64,000 bases of DNA, taken from contig JBQTGW010000037.1 in NCBI GenBank assembly GCA_052390495.1, forward strand, positions 25,188 to 89,187. Reading direction: 5' to 3'. Position 1 is the stretch's first letter, and each line of letters opens with the position of its first letter. Source of the stretch: GCA-003244245 sp052390495 (GTDB lineage: Bacteria; Actinomycetota; Actinomycetes; Mycobacteriales; Pseudonocardiaceae). The translations under genes and the position numbers were made by a program. Below, piece by piece: positions 59,371 through 64,000 of the stretch. The notes beneath the pieces were generated by a model. The model had not been told where the DNA came from, searched no databases, and saw nothing but the letters and a program-made list of their open reading frames with translations.

Positions 59371-59748
59371 ATGAGCGGGCCCCTGTCGATGAATGAGGCC
59401 GTGCCGATGGATGGGGAGGGCAGGATGCTGCGGGTCGCGGTGCCCAACAAGGGCACGCTGGCTGGGCCCGCGCCCCAAGGACATCGCCATCTACGTGGGC
59501 TCCGGCGAGCTGGACCTCGGGATCACCGGGCGAGACCTCGCGCTGGACTCCGAGACCCCGGTCAGCGAGCGGCTCGCGCTCGGATTCGGTGCGTCCAGCT
59601 TTCGCTATGCGGCTCCACTTGCCGATCCGAGTGGGTCGCCGTGCGGTCCATGGTGCCGCGCCGGGATGTCAACCGCATCATGGACCTGCTCAGTGCCCGA
59701 GGCGCCAAGGCCATCCTGGCCAGCGACATCCGCTCCTGCCGGTTCTAA
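59371..59748 (+). pseudogene. hisG: hisG, ATP phosphoribosyltransferase (two internal deletions)
   Basis: ATG 59371 ... MLRVAVPNKGTLAGP is a normal HisG start; then a frame change at about 59470 to RPKDIAIYVGSGELDLGITG, RDLALDSETPVSERLALGFG, ASSFRYAAP; then at about 59640 back to the first frame with EWVAVRSMVPRRDVNRIMDL and AKAILASDIRSCRF, a normal HisG end. About 40 residues after position 14 and about 130 residues of the middle, including most of the PRPP-binding domain, are missing. A functional HisG has about 285 residues. Step 1 of histidine synthesis must be supplied elsewhere or is lost. Confidence 0.85.
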
Positions 59749-59754
59749 AGCCAC

Positions 59755-60693
59755 CTACTCCGCCCGGTCGCGGGCGGTTTCAGCGTCCTCGACTGCCAGC
59801 CCCCTGTCTCCCGGCTCCGGCCAGCCGGGGTACGGCGGCGGTGTGCCACCGAACGCCGGACAGTGCGGTTTGTGATCGCACCAATCACACATCCGGCTCG
59901 GGTTCGGCCGGAAATCCCCGGTTACCGCCGCTCGCCGGATCGCCGACCAGATCGCCACCAAGGTGCGTTCGAATCGAAGCAGCTCAACCTCGCCAGGGGT
60001 GTACGTCAACACCTGCCGATCAGCTAGATACAGCAACCGCAACTGGCGTGGCACCACCCCCCGGATACGCAGCAGCACCAGGGCGTAGAACTTCATCTGG
60101 AACAGCGCTTTGGCCTCGAAGATCTCCCTCGGCGCCGCGCCGGACTTGTAGTCCACCACCCGGAGCTCTCCGGTGGGGGCAGCGTCGAGCCGGTCGATGT
60201 AGCCGCGCAGCAGCACCGGTTCTGCGCCGTCCGCAGTGGTGGCGGGCAACTCCGTTTCCACCAGCAGCTCACAGGCTTCGGGATGGACCCGGCGCGGGTC
60301 CTCCAGCTCGAAGTAGGCCTCGACCAGCTCGCGGGCCGAGTCGAGCCACTGCGTGAGCTCGGGATCCGCGGTGCCTGCGAACAGCTCCGCGAGCTCAGGA
60401 CTGGCTGCCAGCACGTCGCACCACGCTGCCTCCACCAGCCCTCGACCTGTCTCGGTGTCCCTTCGCTGGGGAGGAAGCGCGAACAGCCGTTCCAGGGTGG
60501 CATGGACCACGGTGCCACGAACCTGCAACCGGCTCGGTTTCTCGGGCAGCCGGTCCACCGCCCGGAACCGGTACAGCAGCGGGCACTGCTTGAAATCCGC
60601 TGCCCGAGAAGGGGACAGCGCCGGTCGACGACGGGCGGCTGCCTTTGCCTCAGGTGCCCCTGCCTCGGGTACTGCCGTCGGGATCTGCGTCAT
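59755..60693 (-). CDS. RecB-family PD-(D/E)XK nuclease with Fe-S motif
   Basis: 312 residues from ATG 60693 (the frame is open to 60783). LSPSRAADFKQCPLLYRFRA begins the fold; RGYIDRLDAAPTGELRVVDY then KSG carries the D...D-x-K catalytic core; QMKFYALVLL follows (QxxxY motif); and MCDWCDHKPHCPAFGG gives C-x2-C-x5-C, which with the N-terminal Cys can form the AddB/Cas4-like [4Fe-4S] cluster. Its role in DNA repair is likely. It converges on hisG with 6 bases between them. Confidence 0.88.
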   Translation of the reverse strand: MTQIPTAVPEAGAPEAKAAARRRPALSPSRAADFKQCPLLYRFRAVDRLPEKPSRLQVRGTVVHATLERLFALPPQRRDTETGRGLVEAAWCDVLAASPELAELFAGTADPELTQWLDSARELVEAYFELEDPRRVHPEACELLVETELPATTADGAEPVLLRGYIDRLDAAPTGELRVVDYKSGAAPREIFEAKALFQMKFYALVLLRIRGVVPRQLRLLYLADRQVLTYTPGEVELLRFERTLVAIWSAIRRAAVTGDFRPNPSRMCDWCDHKPHCPAFGGTPPPYPGWPEPGDRGLAVEDAETARDRAE

Positions 60694-60791
60694 GGTCCGC
60701 AGGGTAGGCGAACCCGCTGACAACTCGTGGCCTGCGCCCCTGTCGTCGGCCGAAGTCGCCCGGAACTGAAGGTCTGGAACCATGGCCGGCC

Positions 60792-61637
60792 ATGACCCGA
60801 CCCAGCGGACCGTTCCAACCCGGAGACCGGGTGCAACTCACCGACCCGAGAGGGCGAAAGCACACCGTGTTGCTGGAGCCCGGCGCGCAGTACCACACGC
60901 ACCGCGGTGCTCTTGCGCACGACGACCTGATCGGGCTATCGGAGGGCAGCATCGTGGCATCGGCCGCAGGCACGCAGTACCTCGCCCTTCGGCCGCTGCT
61001 GTCGGACTATGTGCTTTCCATGCCGCGTGGCGCACAAGTCGTCTACCCCAAAGATGCCGCCCAGATTCTGATGTGGGGAGATATCTTCCCTGGTGCGCGG
61101 GTGCTTGAAGCGGGTGCCGGTTCGGGGGCGCTGACCTGCTCGCTGCTGCGTGCCGTGAGCGAGCGGGGGAGCGTGATCTCCTACGAGGTGCGCCCCGACC
61201 ACGCCGAGCACGCCGCTGGCAACGTCGAGCGGTTCTTCGGTGCCCAACCGCCGAACTGGCAGCTGCGGGTAGCCGACCTAGCCACCCATCCGGCCGAGCA
61301 GCTGGTGGACCGCGTGGTGCTGGACATGGTCAGCCCGTGGGAGGTGCTGCCCACCGTCTCAGCCGCGCTGATCGCAGGCGGCGTCCTGACCACCTACGTG
61401 GCCACCACCACGCAGCTTTCCCGGATCACCGAGGCACTGCGGGAGGCCGGCTGCTACACCGAGCCGCACGCCTGGGAGACCCTCCTGCGGCCCTGGCACG
61501 TCGTCGGGCTGGCTGTGCGTCCAGAGCACCGGATGGTGGCGCACACGGCCTTCCTGCTCACCACCCGGCGGCTGGCCGAAGGTGTCGCGCCACCTACCCC
61601 GCAGCGCAAACCCAGGTGGTCCACCCGGCTGCCCTGA
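60792..61637 (+). CDS. trmI: tRNA (adenine-N1-)-methyltransferase TrmI
   Basis: 281 residues. N-terminal beta domain FQPGDRVQLTDPRGRKHTVL; SAM motif ARVLEAGAGSGALTCSLLRA (about 104-123); ISYEVRPDHAEHA; and DRVVLDMVSPWEVLPTVSA. It makes m1A58 in tRNA. Position between the RecB-like gene and mpa/arc is the usual actinobacterial order. ATG/GTG start at 60792. Confidence 0.92.
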   Translation: MTRPSGPFQPGDRVQLTDPRGRKHTVLLEPGAQYHTHRGALAHDDLIGLSEGSIVASAAGTQYLALRPLLSDYVLSMPRGAQVVYPKDAAQILMWGDIFPGARVLEAGAGSGALTCSLLRAVSERGSVISYEVRPDHAEHAAGNVERFFGAQPPNWQLRVADLATHPAEQLVDRVVLDMVSPWEVLPTVSAALIAGGVLTTYVATTTQLSRITEALREAGCYTEPHAWETLLRPWHVVGLAVRPEHRMVAHTAFLLTTRRLAEGVAPPTPQRKPRWSTRLP

Positions 61638-61756
61638 AAGGACGTGATGTTGTTCACCCGTTGATCCGACGCTGGTTACGTCGTTGTCAACTCACGATCT
61701 CGCCCTCAGTCCCGTACCGTTGACAGCCAGAGAACCACACGGGAGGAGGTGGCGTC

Positions 61757-63544
61757 GTGCAGCACGATCACCCCGGCGACCGACCCGCCGTTGGGCGGGG
61801 CATCGACCCCGACCTGGCAGCCCAAATCAGCGTCCTCGAGGACGAAGTGACGCTATTGCGTCGCCGGTTGACCGAGTCCCCCCGACATGTCCGATTGCTG
61901 GAAGAGCGCCTTGCCGAGGCGTCCGCGACGGTGGCTCAGCTCACCGAGCGGAACACCAAGCTGGTCGAGACCCTGCGCGATGCCCGCAGTCAGCTGCTCG
62001 CCCTGCGCGAGGAAGTCGACCGGCTGGCCCAGCCACCCAGCGGCTACGGCGTCTACCTGGCGGCGTTCGACGACGGCACGGTAGACGTGTTCACCTCAGG
62101 GCGCCGGATGCGGGTAGCGGTGTCCCCCGCGGTGGCGGTCGAGCAGCTGCGCCGGGGCCAGAGCGTCCGGCTCAACGAGGCGCTCACCGTTGTCGAGACA
62201 GGCTCGTTCGAGCGGATCGGCGAGGTCTGCACACTGCGCGAGCTGCTCGACGGCGACCATCGCGCACTGGTCGTTGGCCACGCCGACGAGGAGCGCGTGG
62301 TGTGGCTGGCCGACCCGCTGATCCTGGGGCCCGACAATCCGGACGCGGTGCCGCTCAAGCCCGGCGATTCCCTGCTGGTGGATACCAAGGCCGGGTACGC
62401 CTACGAGCGGGTGCCCAAGGCCGAGGTCGAAGACCTCGTGCTCGAGGAGGTTCCCGATGTCGACTACGCGGACATCGGCGGTCTGAGCAGGCAGATCGAG
62501 CAGATTCGGGATGCCATCGAGCTGCCTTTCCTGCATGCCGACCTCTTCCGCATCTACGAGTTGCGCCCGCCCAAGGGAGTGTTGCTGTACGGTCCGCCCG
62601 GCTGTGGCAAGACCCTGATCGCCAAGGCGGTGGCCAATTCGCTGGCCAAGCAGGTGGCATCGGTTCGCGGGGACGGCGACGGGGACGCCAAGAGCTACTT
62701 CCTCAACATCAAGGGCCCCGAACTGCTGAACAAGTTCGTCGGCGAGACCGAGCGCCACATTCGGCTGATCTTCCAGCGGGCCAGGGAGAAGGCATCGGAG
62801 GGCACCCCGGTCATCGTGTTCTTCGACGAGATGGACTCGATCTTCCGTACCCGAGGGTCGGGCGTCTCCTCCGACGTCGAGACCACGATCGTGCCTCAGC
62901 TGCTCTCCGAGATCGACGGGGTCGAGGGGCTGGAGAACGTGATCGTCATCGGCGCCTCGAACCGGGAGGACATGATCGACCCGGCGATCCTGCGGCCAGG
63001 CAGGCTCGACGTGAAGATCAAGATCGAGCGTCCGGACGCCGAGGCGGCCAGGGACGTCTTCTCCAAGTACCTGACGACGACGCTGCCGCTGCATGCCGAC
63101 GACCTCACCGAGTTCGGCGGGGACCGCAAGTCCTGCATCCAGGCAATGATCCAGGGCACCGTCGAGCGGATGTACGCCGAGACCGAGGAGAACCGGTTCC
63201 TCGAGGTCACCTATGCCAACGGGGACAAGGAGGTCCTGTACTTCCGGGACTTCAACTCCGGCGCGATGATCCAGAACATCGTCGACCGGGCGAAGAAGAA
63301 GGCGATCAAGTCGGTGCTGGAGACCGGGCAGCCGGGGTTGCGGATGACCCACCTGCTCGACTCGATCGTCGACGAGTTCGCCGAGAACGAGGACCTGCCC
63401 AACACCACCAACCCGGACGACTGGGCGCGAATCTCGGGCAAGAAGGGGGAGCGGATCGTCTACATCCGCACCCTGGTGACCGGCAAGAACGCCGACTCCG
63501 GCCGGGCGATCGACACGGCCACCAACACCGGCCAGTACCTCTAG
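61757..63544 (+). CDS. arc: Proteasome-associated AAA ATPase (Mpa/ARC)
   Basis: 595 residues from GTG 61757 (GGGAGGAGG upstream). An N-terminal coiled coil (about 20-85, LEDEVTLLRRRLTESPRHVR) binds the ubiquitin-like protein Pup. Two OB domains follow (about 95-235). The AAA domain has Walker A LLYGPPGCGKTLIAKAVANS and Walker B VIVFFDEMDSIFRTRG. The C-terminal GQYL docks into the 20S proteasome. It unfolds pupylated proteins. A TTGACA hexamer at about 61719 may belong to its promoter. Called mpa in mycobacteria. Confidence 0.95.
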   Translation: MQHDHPGDRPAVGRGIDPDLAAQISVLEDEVTLLRRRLTESPRHVRLLEERLAEASATVAQLTERNTKLVETLRDARSQLLALREEVDRLAQPPSGYGVYLAAFDDGTVDVFTSGRRMRVAVSPAVAVEQLRRGQSVRLNEALTVVETGSFERIGEVCTLRELLDGDHRALVVGHADEERVVWLADPLILGPDNPDAVPLKPGDSLLVDTKAGYAYERVPKAEVEDLVLEEVPDVDYADIGGLSRQIEQIRDAIELPFLHADLFRIYELRPPKGVLLYGPPGCGKTLIAKAVANSLAKQVASVRGDGDGDAKSYFLNIKGPELLNKFVGETERHIRLIFQRAREKASEGTPVIVFFDEMDSIFRTRGSGVSSDVETTIVPQLLSEIDGVEGLENVIVIGASNREDMIDPAILRPGRLDVKIKIERPDAEAARDVFSKYLTTTLPLHADDLTEFGGDRKSCIQAMIQGTVERMYAETEENRFLEVTYANGDKEVLYFRDFNSGAMIQNIVDRAKKKAIKSVLETGQPGLRMTHLLDSIVDEFAENEDLPNTTNPDDWARISGKKGERIVYIRTLVTGKNADSGRAIDTATNTGQYL

Positions 63545-63933
63545 AAGGCTTGGGGCGGCGAAGCCGCCATGATCGAGTCAAGTTTCCTGCTGCCAGTCTG
63601 GATTCGTGGGTGAGGTTGTCCAGGGTGGTGTGGTAGGCGTGGCTGGTGGTGTGTAGGGGGGGTTGGGTTGGGGGTCGGTGAGGTGGGTGAGGCTGGTGCG
63701 TAGGAGTCGGGGTTGTGGGTGTGGGTGAGGAATAGGGCGTGGTGTAGGCCGGTGTCGGTGATTTGGTAGTGGTGGGTGCCGGACACGTGGGTGATCAGCC
63801 GGTGGTGGCGCAATCGATGGAGGTCATAGGTCATGTGTCCGGCGGAGATCTCGCTGGGTTGTTTACCCAGCAGCTCGGTGAGCAGGCCGCGCGGGTCCCG
63901 GTTGGCGAGCGTGTGTCGTGGGCATTGACGCAC
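63541..63933 (-). pseudogene. C-terminal fragment of the large conserved protein family seen at 28780-29065
   Basis: The minus frame reads NRDPRGLLTELLGKQPSEIS, AGHMTYDLHRLRHHRLITHV, SGTHHYQITDTGLHHALFLT, a winged-helix-like C-terminal part that, from memory, ends the same ~450-500-residue actinobacterial protein whose middle is found at 28780-29065. Beyond ALFLTHTHN it turns into a Thr/Pro/His-rich low-complexity tail up to the end of arc. The upstream end is missing. Confidence 0.5.
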
Positions 63934-64000
63934 TGGGCTGAGGGTGATTACTGGACCGGCAACGAGCAGGCCTCGACCATCGTCGGGATACCGAAGCCGC
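63913..64000 (+). CDS. Possible start of a further coding region (cut by window edge)
   Basis: The plus strand from about 63913 is open to the window end and reads THWAEGDYWTGNEQASTIVG, a coding-like composition. It is too short to name, and it could equally be a remnant. Confidence 0.2.
   Translation, partial: MSWALTHWAEGDYWTGNEQASTIVGIPKP

Overview
The window is high-GC actinobacterial chromosome. WhiA, RbpA, the proteasomal ATPase Mpa/ARC, several DUF397/helix-turn-helix modules, an FxLD-type lanthipeptide methyltransferase and many GTG starts with 4-nt overlaps together point to the Pseudonocardiaceae or a close relative. This assignment is inferred from gene content; no rRNA gene is present.

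Layout. 1-8.2 kb is accessory: a LacI-type regulator, a MazF-type toxin/antitoxin pair, and the remains of an FxLD lanthipeptide cluster (regulator, methyltransferase FxlM, a leader-like start and a truncated dehydratase). A three-Cys-motif protein (DUF5131) follows, facing a broken TcmP partner. 8.2-21.8 kb is mostly intact: an oligopeptide ABC transporter operon (oppABCDF type, minus strand), aconitase, an acyl-CoA ligase, and a MoxR/DUF58/VWA operon. 21.9-44.9 kb is a mosaic accessory region. It holds toxin/antitoxin loci and their scars, a tRNA-Leu 3' fragment, two divergent low-GC membrane-protein paralogues and two DUF397/HTH modules. It also holds a four-unit palindromic tandem repeat, a copper block (CsoR, multicopper oxidase, DUF4396, DUF305, DUF6153, a P-type ATPase fragment), an export/amino-acid-type operon and a mercury block (ArsR-type MerR, small membrane protein, MerA). 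Many truncated genes lie between these. 44.96-63.5 kb is conserved core: uvrC-rapZ-yvcK-whiA, gap-pgk-tpiA-secG, rbpA, a PAC2 protein, metH-HAD-hisE-(broken hisG), a RecB-like nuclease, trmI and mpa/arc. The last 450 bases are again gene remnants.

How the genes work together. The uvrC-whiA run is translationally coupled by 4-nt (GTGA) overlaps and a 10-nt yvcK/whiA overlap. gap-pgk-tpiA forms a lower-glycolysis operon with secG next. metH, HAD and hisE overlap at their ends. The copper genes appear to be controlled by CsoR at a G-rich operator at 30240-30263, and the mercury genes by an ArsR-family repressor at a perfect 18-bp palindrome at 39156-39173.

The most striking property is the style of gene decay. 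At least seven genes keep recognisable N- and C-terminal ends while the middle is missing: hisG, tcmP, an AlkZ-like protein, a threonine dehydratase, a conserved hypothetical, a methyltransferase and a duplicated Phd antitoxin. In the Phd case both the parent and the deleted copy lie in this window, and the deletion runs exactly between two 11-bp direct repeats. The hisG case lies inside otherwise intact core sequence. All family assignments are from reading the sequence and remembered family features; no search was run.
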